From Myoxocephalus aenaeus (taxonomy: Eukaryota > Chordata > Actinopteri > Perciformes > Cottidae), in the NCBI GenBank assembly GCA_038501785.1, contig JBAMJR010000156.1:287501-351500 (forward strand): a DNA stretch of 64,000 bases, given 5' to 3'. The position numbers and the translations under genes are program-made. Shown here piece after piece: positions 34,310 through 44,499 of this stretch. Under the pieces are notes generated by a model. That model had not been told where the DNA came from and did not search any database. It saw nothing but the letters and a program-made list of their open reading frames with translations. The first letter of the stretch is position 1. Each line of letters opens with the position of its first letter.

Positions 34310-34855
34310 GTAAAAGTATCAATAGCACAACAAAAATCTTCACTCGAGGAAAAGTATGCGAGTATCTTTGGCAAAGTGTAATTCAAGAAATGAAAAATAC
34401 ACCTTACATATAGTATATAATTAGATTATTACGAAGTATATGTACTTCATAATAGATAGTTGTATTTATCTTATAAGCTCATCATATGAATTGTGCTTCT
34501 CAATGTGTGACGTAAGCAGTCAGCTGTTTACAATGTAATAATTCAGAATGTAAGAAAATGACAATAGTTTACACATTGACACTATAATACACTGCATACA
34601 TGATACAACATACAGTAGTATAGGTATGATGACACATTTGAATGCTTTAGAAATGGTAATAACCACAGAAGAAGAGAGTCTTGAACGAGCGCAGCAGTTA
34701 CAGGTGTGTGTTCTCTCAGGGTCCAACATGCTCTATGACAGTGTCAGCGCTTCCCCAGATATGCATTTAGTGTTTGGCCTCCACGAGAGTCACATTCAGG
34801 GTGAGTGTGCTTTATGTTGAGCCTCTCCTGTCTTTAAACAGGAAGTGTTGCTCTG
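34310..34855 (+). repeat. Duplicate of 12460-12985
   Basis: Matches the block downstream of the L2-like LINE at about 95% by eye, including the candidate exon. The matching sequence then resumes at 39310, so 34860-39310 is a block absent from the first copy. Confidence 0.8.
34719..34800 (+). CDS. Candidate coding exon of unknown gene, copy 2
   Basis: Identical reading and splice sites to 12834-12915. Duplication without frameshift is weak support for coding potential because the copies are nearly identical in the flanks as well. Confidence 0.35.
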
Positions 34856-34867
34856 AGTTGTTACCGT

Positions 34868-34913
<46 letters not shown>
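34868..34913. repeat. (CT)n microsatellite
   Basis: About 22 CT units. The sequence from here to 35200 shows no gene. Confidence 0.95.
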
Positions 34914-34916
<3 letters not shown>

Positions 34917-35210
34917 CTCTCATGGGGTTTTTCTATTTCCTTCTCTGCCTCACATTGTTTTTGTCTCTTCCTCCCCATCTCCAGTGGGATGTTGTGCCTC
35001 CTCGTCCTCCTCCTCATCCCTCCATCACTTTCCTCCCTTGTTGTAAAATTCAGGCACTGGTGAATTGTTTTGATCCATTCTCTGACCTCTAACCCTCTCC
35101 ACTTCATACGCCTCACCTTACCTTCATTTCCCAATTTTGACCTAAAAGTGCTACGTCGTTGATTTTAAAACATCCAGTTCAATAGTCATGGTTAGAAATC
35201 TCTAACCCAT

Positions 35211-35372
35211 AACACTGGTCGGTCTACATTCCAACCCTCACCTATGGTCACGAACTCTGGGTCGTGACCGAAAGAACGAGGTCTCGGCTACAAGCGGCCG
35301 AAATGAGCTTCCTCCGTAGGGTGGCCGGGCTCAGCCTTAGAGATAGGGTAAGGAGCTCTGACATCAGGGGGA
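35211..35372 (+). pseudogene. Non-LTR retrotransposon ORF, C-terminal region (left part)
   Basis: Plus-strand reading gives L-T-Y-G-H-E-L-W-V-V-T-E, then A-E-M-S-F-L-R-R-V-A-G-L-S-L-R-D-R-V-R-S-S-D-I-R. This is the post-reverse-transcriptase region typical of fish LINEs with a C-terminal P-R-G-R-P-R-T-R-W tail. The reading resumes at 38333 after a hAT insertion. The catalytic domain is absent, as usual for 5'-truncated copies. Confidence 0.8.
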
Positions 35373-35703
35373 GCTTGGAGCAGGGGCGTCTCTAGGATGT
35401 TGACACATCTGGGGCTTAGCCCAGAAGAGTGAAGCAGCGAAATTTTTAGACATAGAAACACTCTCCACATACCCTACAGGTACCTGCTCTTCTGGACTGA
35501 ATTGAATTGAGGCATTTCATGGTTACCAGTTAATACCAATTATAATACGGGTAGATCAAATCAAGCATTCTGATTGGTTGAGAGTGAGTCACGGGGTGTA
35601 GTTTATTCAGCCATAAAGTACTGTACAGCCTGTTTACATTTAGAGCGTTCCATATCAGTGCGCACTTAAAATAACAGGTAGATTTAAATTGCGCGACCGT
35701 TAG

Positions 35704-36077
35704 TGTTGGATTCTCGGTCCGCTCTTTAGTCTACAGTTTCTCCTCCTGGTTTCCGCCCACTGCCACGATGAAGGAGGCGGGCTCCTTCATCCCAGCTGTT
35801 GGCCGTTGCCTTGATCACCGGCAGGTGATTAAAGGTCCACAGCGTGACCCGGCTCATTGTCGGGTTGTTACTTTGTGAGAGTTGGTCGTACGAGCGGTTG
35901 AGTTGCCCTCCCGACTCTGGAGCAGGAGAGGTGGATCTCCTGTGTTCGCTGGACCTGACCGGTAGCATTCGTTTGTATCTGTTTGTGGTGTCTTGTTTAC
36001 TTTAAATAAAGTCCGCCCGTGGAACTGTACTGCTGCGTGTGTTGCGTTTGGGTCCGCTACACCACACACTCCTAACA
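35704..36077 (+). mobile_element. Solo LTR with 5-bp target duplication GTTAG
   Basis: The 374-bp sequence begins TGTTGGA and ends CCTAACA (TG...CA ends), is flanked on both sides by GTTAG (35699-35703 and 36078-36082), and has an AATAAA near 36004. These are the marks of an LTR left after recombination between the two LTRs of a retrotransposon. The family is probably Ty3/gypsy, but this is inference. It differs from the LTR at 48182-48513. Confidence 0.9.
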
Positions 36078-36723
36078 GTTAGTTGCCGTTTCAAGCTTGA
36101 CAGTTAAAAACATGTTTGGTGTAAACTTTGATGTCGTCACGTCCGCAGTAACGACTCAGACGTTGGTTTCCTTAACTTGCAGGTTTATTGCTTGAGTGTT
36201 CACAGTATTGCAACGGGGCTCTTCGCTAACAGTAAGTTAGCTCAAACGGAACAGCTAACAAGCTCACGTAGCGTCCCCCACACTAGCATAACGAACGACA
36301 ACACACACGTCACTTCCTCCCTAACCTAAAGATGAGGAATGAAAAGGGTTTGATCACAAAATCGTGATAATTTCCAGTGAGAGATAATTACGTCGGTAAT
36401 TTCCCGACGCGAGGCGAGTTCTCTAAACATCATGGAGGAGAAAAATGACGGAGAAAAGACGGACAGAAGCAGCGAGAGCACTTCTTTACATCGGTGGCTG
36501 AGCGTCATCCTCCACCCTGCTTTCAACCGGGCTGGTCAGTAAATCGCAGATTTACTGACCAGGTCGTCCGTTTTATAGTCCCGTATGTGCGTCCCGTGCG
36601 TCCCGGGACTATTTTCTCTGTCGCTGAAATGCGATACACAACGTTTTGCCGGCTACAACTATTTTGTGCTGAAAGGCAGCTTACATTACTATTTATAAAG
36701 TCGCAGGTACCCGTATTATAAAA

Positions 36724-36867
36724 GCAATAAGGTACTCGAGGCAGTACTGTGTCTACAATAATGTACTGTTCAAGGGTTTGCCGGCCCTCCGCTGCGCGTC
36801 GGGTCTAACAACTCCCTTGAACAGTACATTATTGCACGACACAGTACTGCCTCTCGTACCTTATTGC
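36724..36867. repeat. Long perfect-looking hairpin (about 50-bp arms)
   Basis: GCAATAAGGTACTCGAGGCA at the left pairs with the reverse complement ending TACCTTATTGC at the right, and TGTACTGTTCAAGGG pairs with CCCTTGAACAGTACA. The loop is about 37 bp (36777-36813) and GC-rich. It resembles a small foldback MITE with TIRs at GCAATAAGGTA. Confidence 0.8.
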
Positions 36868-37545
36868 TTAAATAAGCTAGCAATGTTCACAAACTTCCCT
36901 CAATAGCCCAGGCACAAAAATGCCCCATTCATCATGTTGAACATACCAAGAGCAACCATTCAGCAACAGTAAACATTGAGATGTTTAATGAACCATGCAT
37001 CTTGTCATGTACAGTGTTTACATTGTTTTACTTTGTACATTTAATGCTCTTTACATACTCATATGTATTTATTCTTTACATATTCTTTAACATTATTTAA
37101 CATAACATACTCTTTAACATAATATTTAGACATAAGATGCTAATAATGCTAATAGTGCTCCACCAACACAAACACTTAAAGTAGTGGTTCTCAAACTTTT
37201 TCTGTAAATAACTTCATTTTGTGACTCCATCTGTGCTTTTATAAATAACAGAATAAAGAAAATTGCAATAACTTAAAGTTTCAAGTAAATCAGATTGCTC
37301 CATCAGACACGCAGCAGCAGCAGAAAGGACGTCACGGAGACTTCTGGCAAAGAGCCAAAAGTCGAGTCGCGCATGCGTGTTAACGGCGTAACGTAAACAT
37401 TTACCTGAAAGTACAGGCTTTTCTCCATGTATTTATTAATGACTTAGTTTTATGTCCGTGTACTTTGTACTTTTGTAATATGTGAAGCCAGCAGCTCATT
37501 GTTGGTACAAGACACGAGCACTTTGTCTCTTTCACCTGGAGCAGG

Positions 37546-37840
37546 AGAGCTGCTCTGTGATCAGAGAGCTGCTCTGTGATCAGAGAGCTGCTCTGTGATC
37601 AGAGAGCTGCTCTGTGTTCAGAGAGCTGCTCTGTGTTCAGAGAGCTGCTCTGTGATCAGAGAGCTGCTCTGTGTTCAGAGAGCTGCTCTGTGATCAGAGA
37701 GCTGCTCTGTGATCAGAGAGCTGCTCTGTGTTCAGAGAGCTGCTCCGTGTTCAGAGAGCTGCTCCGTGTTCAGAGAGCTGCTCTGTGTTCAGAGAGCTGC
37801 TCTGTGATCAGAGAGCTGCTCTGTGTTCAGAGAGCTGCTC
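37546..37840. repeat. 19-bp minisatellite, about 15 copies
   Basis: Units of AGAGAGCTGCTCTGTGATC, with GTGATC and GTGTTC alternating irregularly. As 19 is not a multiple of three, it gives a 19-residue periodic open frame (C-S-E-S-C-S-V, R-E-L-L-C-D-Q) that is not a gene. Confidence 0.95.
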
Positions 37841-38332
37841 CGGTGCTCCTCACATGAGAGCTGCTGTTGCATCTTCACCCTGGGAGCGTTTAAAACGCAG
37901 ATATAGGTCTGCTTTTCACGCGACATATTTTTCGACGCTCTCTGTCCGCTGCTGGTGTGTGTGCTCACCTGTGTGCGCGCGTGTTAAGTGTTAACGCGAC
38001 TATTTAGAGACAGAAATGACAAGCTGTCGTGTGGATAAGATCAATAAAATACGTCCGTTTAGTTTAATAACAGAACAAGGTGTAGACCTGTTCTATAGGA
38101 AAGAGAAACTTAAATGACGACTTGTGATCTGGCGCTGTCGAGAAAATTACAGGGGGGCGGGGGGTTTCCTCAGGGGGGCGCCCCGCTATTATAACGGTGG
38201 GGAAACACTGCAAGTGCGCCTGCTGCCTGACGCCGCTGTTTTGGGTGAATGACGTTTTTTTAATTTATTTTTATTAATATTCGGGGCTAATTAAAAATCA
38301 TCCGGGGCTTTAGGGACGCCACTGGCTCGGAG

Positions 38333-38608
38333 TCGAGTCGCTGCTCCTTCGTGTTAAAGGAGTCAGCTGAGGTGGTTCAGCATCTAGTCAGGATGCCTCC
38401 TGGACGCCTCCCATTAGAGGTTTTCCAGGCACGTCCAACTGGTAGGAGACCCCGGGGAAGACCAAGGACACGCTGGAGGGATTATATCTCCCGGCTGGCC
38501 TTGGAACGCCTCGGGGTCCCCCAGGATGAGCTGGAAAGTGTTGCGGGTGAGAGGGAAGTCTGGGTCGGCCTGCTGGACCTGCTGCCACCGAGACCCGACC
38601 CCAGATAA
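38333..38608 (+). pseudogene. Non-LTR retrotransposon ORF, C-terminal end
   Basis: Continues the LINE frame of 35211-35372: L-V-R-M-P-P-G-R-L-P-L-E-V-F, R-R-P-R-G-R-P-R-T-R-W-R-D-Y, A-G-E-R-E-V-W-V-G-L and L-P-P-R-P-D-P-R then stop. This arginine-rich tail is a hallmark of a very common fish LINE ORF. The copy looks fairly young by its intact C-terminus. Confidence 0.85.
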
Positions 38609-38619
38609 GCCAGATCCAG

Positions 38620-39070
38620 GCCAAAAGTCTGAACCTGAAAAAAAAACGATCTGAATCAGAATTTTTTTTTTTAACCTGATAAAAAGATTTGAATCTGAAA
38701 AAAAGAGATGCGAAACTGTAAAATGAAAGAGTGAAAGTTGAAAATATAAAATCTGTTACTGAAAACTGAAAAAATATATTATTTTCCAAAGTTCAATATC
38801 AAAACTTGATTTTTCAGGTTCAAATCTTATTTTCAAATGAACAACATATAAACTGGATTTAGCTCTATAGTTATCCCTCAGTGACGACCGCTGAATGGAC
38901 TCCAAGCAACTTCCAGAACATCATCATGTATAACTTTGTGTCTGCAGCTCTAATTCTGCAGAAACATAAGTGGCTGACATGTCATGACTGGTATTGTGTG
39001 AAGTCCCTGATATCAGAAAATGAACACTCTAATATGAACCATGTCCAACAGACCAGCTTGAGAGTCCATG
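38620..39070. other. No gene recognised; LINE 3' tail and AT-rich flank
   Basis: A degenerate stretch of CTGAAAAAAA-like phrases follows the LINE stop and is probably its 3' end. No exon-like frame is visible after it. Confidence 0.45.
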
Positions 39071-39074
39071 GTGA

Positions 39075-39548
39075 AATGTAGTAAATACATTTAGTCAAGT
39101 ACTTCTGTACCATTTTGAGGTTCCTGTACTTTATACATCTTGTACTACTCTACTACATTTAACAGTAAAATAATCTACTTTTGAATCCACTACACTTATG
39201 TGACCTTCAGTTACTTTAAATATTTAGAGTAATACAAATACAAATAATCAACAAATACATGATGATGTAGACCGCCAGTATACATAGTAAAACACTGCAA
39301 CAGTTTTTAAAATCACTGTACATATTGATGCACTGATAATTACATATGATACATTATTAATACAATTATAAAATTCTTATTCTGAAATAAGTGCTTTTAT
39401 GTTTAGTATTTAGAGTATATTTTGATGTTAGTACTTTTGTACTTTAACTGAAGTACATTGTCTTATGCAGGACGCGTACTAGTATTTCTACACTGTGGTA
39501 CTGCTACTTTGACTTGAGTCAAAGATCTGAGTACTTCTTCCACCACTA
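39075..39548 (-). mobile_element. hAT-like non-autonomous element in an orphan flank
   Basis: Bounded by GGTGAAATGTAGTAAATAC at the left and the CAGTGGTGGAAG terminus (reverse complement, 39545) at the right. The same element follows genes B (43654-44052) and C (60556-60925). It is longer than the copy after gene A. Confidence 0.6.
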
Positions 39549-39554
39549 TGAGTC

Positions 39555-39770
39555 CAGAACATCACTGTTATCAGTTTGATGAATGATTTGTCAGCATGAT
39601 AACAGTGATGGAACTAAGGTGATGAAACACATGAAAACACTCAAAGTGAACTTTCTATAGAGAATGAAGCAAACACACTTCACATGCAGAGCTGTCTTTA
39701 TTGAAAAGCAGGAAATGTGCAGAATAAAGTGATACAGAGCTTTAACAGGACATCATTCATTAACAGTGTT
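39555..39770 (-). repeat. Orphan 3' flank of the MABP-like gene family, inverted
   Basis: Reverse complement of the sequence after genes B and C, including the AATAAAGAC polyadenylation region. The sequence diverges at about 39770, where the coding exon would be approached. Confidence 0.7.
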
Positions 39771-39892
39771 AAAACAACATCCCCTTCCTCTGGAATGACC
39801 CTCCTGCTGACATCAAACAGTTGAGCTCTTTAAATCCAGACTTCAATCTCATCTTGTTGTCCTCACCCTCAGTTATTTGCTCTGTTGGTAGT

Positions 39893-41205
39893 ACTTTATA
39901 ATTAAAGTACACACTATTTAGCATTAGTAAAGCATGAGTAAACACTGAATTCATTCAATTCAATTCAGTTTATTTTATACAGCCCAACATCACAAATACA
40001 AGTTTGCCTCGGAGGGCTTTACAATCTGTACACATAACATCCTGTCCCGGGACCTCACATCGGATCAGGAAAAACTCCCCTAATAAAAGTTCATCATTTA
40101 TAAAGCTTTATTCCAACATGAACACTCATTAGTAACTCATTAGTATGCAATTCATAAACACAGTTAGAAATGTTTCATTCTGGATTAATAAGCTTGGGTT
40201 TTCATACTTTATAAATGATGGATTCCCCATTTGCAAATTAAGTATTAAGGACTCATAGATGATTAATAAGATCATTTGAAAAGTGTTAGTAAATGATAAA
40301 AAAAAATGCTGCAATTCATGATTAATTCAGGTCGTTACTACTCGTTAGTTAAATATTAGTTAAGTATGTTCCTCATCTGAATTGCATACTAATGAGTTAC
40401 TAATAAGTAACTCATTAGTAAGATTCTAATGAGTTACTAACAGTGACACCTTGGTTTCCTTAATGTTCTCACGCTAAACCTCTTCACCTCTGTCAAGTCC
40501 ACCATTCACACAGATAGAAAGGAAACACACAGGATGAGACCCAAACATCACTGGCCCTGGACCAAGACAGCCTCAGGTGTTATGGCAGAGATGAAGAGGT
40601 TGAGCGTGACAATATCATTCAAAGTAACCAACGTCTGTTTTATCCCTTTTGACACATTTAAAAAAAAATAAAAAATTCATTGGAACATGACGTCTTCAGG
40701 TAATGATTGCACAATAACTAACCTAAACAAAGGGCGATGTAAACAGGGACAAAGGAAAATTCATTGGAAATTCTTTGACTTTAAGGGCTGGACTTATTAG
40801 AGTCTTTGAGACTGAGACTGATCCGTGAGAAGTAAAAACACAAGGACTGAGATCCAAACATCACTGGCCCTGGACCAAGAAAACTTCAGGTGTTATGGCA
40901 GAGATGAAGAGGTTGAGCTTGACAACTTAATTAAAGTGTGTTTGATTTATAAAGTATTTGGGAGAACAACAATTCTTTGGAACTCCTTCAGGTAATGATT
41001 GCACAATGACTGACCTGCTGGAAGGATGATGGTAACAGGTACGAGGCCTGAAGTGATCAAAGAAAGAACGGTAGCACTTTATAATAAGTACACACTATTT
41101 AGCATTAGTAAAGCATGAATAAACACTGAATTCATCATTTATAAAGCTTTATTCCAACATGAACACTTATTAGTAACTCATTAGTATGCAATTCAGATGA
41201 GGTCA
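39893..41205. repeat. Rearranged foldback block: inverted then direct copy of 3920-5103
   Basis: 39893-40395 is the reverse complement of most of the foldback element at 4486-5103, including the LINE tail at about 39955-40090. 40490-41200 repeats 3920-4617 in direct orientation. The switch near 40395-40490 is therefore an inversion or template-switch junction, and it lies next to ACTAATGAGTTACTAA motifs from the element's own arms. Confidence 0.7.
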
Positions 41206-41350
41206 CAGAACATATGTATGTATGTATGTATGTGTGTGTCTGATGTGTGTGTCCTTGTTTATGTGTTTCTGTGTGTGTGTGTCTGTATGTATGTGTGTAT
41301 GTGCTTGTTTATATGTGTGTGTGCGTGTGTCTGTGTGTGTGTGTGTGTGT
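41206..41350. repeat. (TATG)n and (TG)n microsatellite
   Basis: A short TATG run grades into TGTG-rich sequence. It lies about 400 bp upstream of the gene B promoter. Open frames across it are repeat products. Confidence 0.9.
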
Positions 41351-41760
41351 TAAAGTTCTGCTCTCTTCATCACTGACTCGTCTTCCTCTCAGCGTTCCAA
41401 ACACAAGGCTTGAAGATAGCAGCACAAATGAGGCTGAGAGAGAAGAGAGGACGAGGAGGACAAACCAGGGAGACCAGAGACATGAGCTGGTTGGACATCA
41501 TCTATAGAGCTGAGAAAGGGACGTTGTGGACCTCTGTGAAAATAAAAATAAAAATATTTCACTTTTATTACTTAAAATCTTAAGAATTTCTGATGATCTC
41601 AAAATGATTTAAAGAAAAGAAAAAAAGAGGAGGTCTTTCAAGCCAATAATTGTTCAGGTGTGCTGACAAGATCAGTCAGGTTTGACAAGATATGATTTTC
41701 TTTGGAATATGACTCATGACAGGAAATACATGAACAATGAGCTCCAGCGTCTCTGTTCTC

Positions 41761-42114
41761 TATATAAAGCCAGCTGACCTGCAGTCATTACAACAGAATC
41801 CAGAGGACCAGCTGACTTCTTCCTGCCGCTCTTTCATTGACTGTCAGCAGACACGTAAGTCTTCAAGAATGTATTGTTGTCTTGTTGTGGAACAAACAGT
41901 TTGCTATTTCAGATCTTACTCTATTATATTCACTGTGAGGAGTGTACATGGTGGTAGTGTACATGCACATTTAAAAAGTAGTTTATTTTAGATGTCATTA
42001 TGGTGATCCATATTTGAGTTCTGATATTTTAATTTGTAGTGATAATATTGGAGCTCACCTGAAGACACAAAGACATGCTGCTAACTGTTTATTCACGATG
42101 TGTCTTTTCTGCAG
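41761..42114 (+). promoter_or_regulatory. Promoter, noncoding exon 1 and intron of paralogue B
   Basis: TATA box (TATATAAAG at 41761-41769), a noncoding exon ending CAGACAC at 41854, donor GTAAGT (41855), 260-bp intron, and acceptor TTTTCTGCAG ending at 42114. It is almost identical to the regions of A and C. An upstream CTTTGGAATATGACTCATG block is also shared by all three and is a candidate regulatory element containing TGACTCA, an AP-1-type site. Confidence 0.75.
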
Positions 42115-42123
42115 TTACCCACC

Positions 42124-43032
42124 ATGACCACCTACATCTCTGAACTTGAAGCGTCCCTGAATGATGATCAACAGCAAAGTCTCATAGAGAGGGGCTTCAA
42201 GCAAATCCCTACTGACCTGAACACAGGAGCAGGTGGAAATCAGATCTATCTTTGGTACAAAAAGGGGCATAAACCAATCACCAGGATTCAGGTTTCATTC
42301 AACGATGAAATGGCTACTGGATTGATCAATGCAGGGTACAAAAAGAGCAATAAAGATCTCAATGATGGAGCAGGAGGTGATGACATCAACATTTGGTACT
42401 ACAAGGGCTCTGGAGAGTATGATACTCCCATAGTGGACATTACTTTCAGTTGTGATTTAAAAGGTGAAGTTTCAAACTTTCGCTTAGGCTGGGAGAAACT
42501 GGCCTGTGATCTGACCCGCGGTCCCGACGAAAGCCGTTGCTATATCTGGGTGAAGAGAGAGAAACAAACCTACATCTGCGACATCACTGCCACTGATTCC
42601 TACGGATCAGACATCGACCTGTTTGGAAGCGGTTACACCCGTGTGGATGAAAATACTAACAGGGGAGCAGGAGGATCTTTCGTCTTCATCTGGTACCGTC
42701 AGACCACCGACCCCAAGCGTGCACTCACTGATCTGCAGGTCTCCATCAGCAACGAGGAGACTATTGCCTTCTTGCAGCAAGGTTTCACCTCTGTGAATGT
42801 CAACCTCAACGATAAAACAGGTGGTAACCCAGTGCACCTGTGGTACAAGAAGGGGGGATCCAAGAATCCCATTAAGACCATCGACCTCCTTCTCAACAGA
42901 GATTTGATCAACGATTACAGCGAGGCTGGTCTCATTGTTATCGTTAAAAATCTCAATGCAGGCAATGAAGGCTACACTGAGTACCTGTGTATCAGTGAGA
43001 GCAAAAAGCCTTCTTCATGGCAGCAGAGCTGA
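42124..43032 (+). CDS. MABP-like beta-prism repeat protein, paralogue B
   Basis: A 302-residue protein is read from ATG 42124 (context CACCATGACC, nine bases after the acceptor). Six repeats end near residues 45, 92, 142, 191, 241 and 289. The third lacks the G-A-G-G turn (it reads D-L-T-R-G-P-D-E-S-R-C-Y-I-W) where paralogue A keeps it. The last codons differ from A and C: a 4-nt loss relative to A after L-C shifts the frame past the ancestral stop and adds S-K-K-P-S-S-W-Q-Q-S. There is no signal peptide or transmembrane segment. MABP-type beta-prisms occur in trafficking proteins and in some pore-forming proteins; the function here is unknown. Polyadenylation signals occur at 43121 and about 43500. 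Confidence 0.88.
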   Translation: MTTYISELEASLNDDQQQSLIERGFKQIPTDLNTGAGGNQIYLWYKKGHKPITRIQVSFNDEMATGLINAGYKKSNKDLNDGAGGDDINIWYYKGSGEYDTPIVDITFSCDLKGEVSNFRLGWEKLACDLTRGPDESRCYIWVKREKQTYICDITATDSYGSDIDLFGSGYTRVDENTNRGAGGSFVFIWYRQTTDPKRALTDLQVSISNEETIAFLQQGFTSVNVNLNDKTGGNPVHLWYKKGGSKNPIKTIDLLLNRDLINDYSEAGLIVIVKNLNAGNEGYTEYLCISESKKPSSWQQS

Positions 43033-43239
43033 GAGTTCCCAACACTCACTGAAGTGTTAAGTCCAGCCATGCGCTTAAATCTGTTTGGTGACGGCCTCTT
43101 TAACTTTTTTCTCTTTTTTTAAATAAAAATGATGATTCCTCATTTTAAAGTCACTCAATAATATGACAAAGTATCATAATGGTTTATGGGTTTTAATGTT
43201 AAAGTGTTCTGTGAGAGAATAAGAGATAGATATAGAAAG

Positions 43240-43640
43240 GCATAGTCCAACAATGTTGTTAAATCATTTTGGTGATGGCCTCCTTCACTTTTCCTCTTTT
43301 TCACTATGAAACAATGTGATAGTTATATTACAGTAATACTACTGGTAATATCAGAAAGTATCAATAGTATATGATTTCTCTCGTTAAACCTGATCAATCA
43401 AATCAATCAAACTATTTCAAATATGTTTTGTTCAACATTGTAAATGAAAGATTGAATATTAATCATCTGTATCACTTTATTCTGCACATTTCCTGCTTTT
43501 CAATAAAGACAACTCTGCATGTGAAGTGTGTTTGCTTCATTCTCTATAGAAAGTTGACTTTGAGTGTTTTCATGTGTTTCATCACCTTAGTTCCATCACT
43601 GTTATCATGCTGACAAATCATTCATCAAACTGATAAAATA
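43240..43640 (+). other. 3' flank of paralogue B with polyadenylation signal
   Basis: Shared with paralogue C (60180-60540) and, inverted, with A (13220-13620). It contains TTTTCAATAAAGAC near 43500, a likely transcript end. Because orphan copies of this stretch occur elsewhere, it defines the duplicated unit's 3' part. Confidence 0.55.
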
Positions 43641-43653
43641 TGTTCTGGACTCA

Positions 43654-44052
43654 CAGTGGTGGAAGAAGTACTCAGATCTTTGAAGTCAAAGTAGCAGTAC
43701 CACAGTGTAGAAATACTAGTACACGTCCTGCATAAGAACATTTACTTCAGATAAAGTACAAAAGTACTAGCATCAAAATATACTTGAAGTACTAAAAGTA
43801 ACAGCACACATTATAGAGAAGATAATTTCTACATTATTAAGGGATCAATAAAGTCTACATCATCATGTATTGAATATATTTATTTTATTACACTGAATCA
43901 ATGTAAAGGTATCACATAAGTGTAGTGGATTCAAAAGTAGATTATTTTACTGTTAAATGTAGTAGAGTAGTACAAGATGTATAAAGTACAGGAACCTCAA
44001 AATGGTACAGAAGTACTTGACTAAATGTATTTACTACATTTCACCGTGGACT
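43654..44052 (+). mobile_element. hAT-like non-autonomous element
   Basis: Left end CAGTGGTGGAAGAAGTACTC, right end near CTACATTTCACCGTG. TGGACTCA on the left and TGGACTCT on the right could be an 8-bp duplication with one mismatch if the right end lost three bases. About 400 bp, no coding sequence. Confidence 0.6.
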
Positions 44053-44217
44053 CTCAAGCTGGTCTGTTGGACATGGTTCATATTCTTTGTTGACGTTTTA
44101 TTTATAAGTTTGGTTTTACTGCTTTGTGATGAGGAAAATGCATTTATGGTTTCAATGTAATCAAAAATGTAAATGTTTTACTTGTATTATGAAACATGCT
44201 TTAGAGTCTAGTATTGA

Positions 44218-44219
<2 letters not shown>

Positions 44220-44303
<84 letters not shown>
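44220..44303. repeat. (CA)n microsatellite
   Basis: About 42 uninterrupted CA units, directly followed by another fragment of the family 3' flank (44307-44400). Confidence 0.98.
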
Positions 44304-44304
<1 letters not shown>

Positions 44305-44499
44305 TAGTGTCACTTTATTCTGCACACTTCCTGCTTTTCAGTAAAGACAACTCTGCATGTGAAGTGTGTTTGCTTCAGACTATAGAAAGTTCACTTTGAG
44401 GTCGCTCAGCTCACACAGAAACCTCTCAGACGAGACTTCATAACACAGAGCCTCAGTAAAGTCAGGAATAATGCGTCCGGAAAAGATGCCGCAATTCAA

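Larger units (their letters stand above)
35381..38324. mobile_element. hAT element inserted into the LINE
   Basis: Starts CAGGGGCGTCTCTAGG and ends GGGACGCCACTG (reverse complement CAGTGGCGTCCC). Flanks GCTTGGAG (35373-35380) and GCTCGGAG (38325-38332) form an 8-bp duplication with one mismatch. The two LINE pieces rejoin in frame when it is removed. It contains a solo LTR (35704-36077), a hairpin element (36724-36867) and a 19-bp minisatellite (37546-37840), and no recognisable transposase. It is therefore non-autonomous or internally gutted. Confidence 0.9.

Noticed and set aside
37576..37857. Periodic frame C-S-E-S-C-S-V
   Set aside because: Product of a 19-bp minisatellite.
42124..43032. 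Natterin or aerolysin-type toxin
   Set aside because: No aerolysin module, no signal peptide and no DM9 or jacalin pattern; the repeat core fits a beta-prism of MABP type better.
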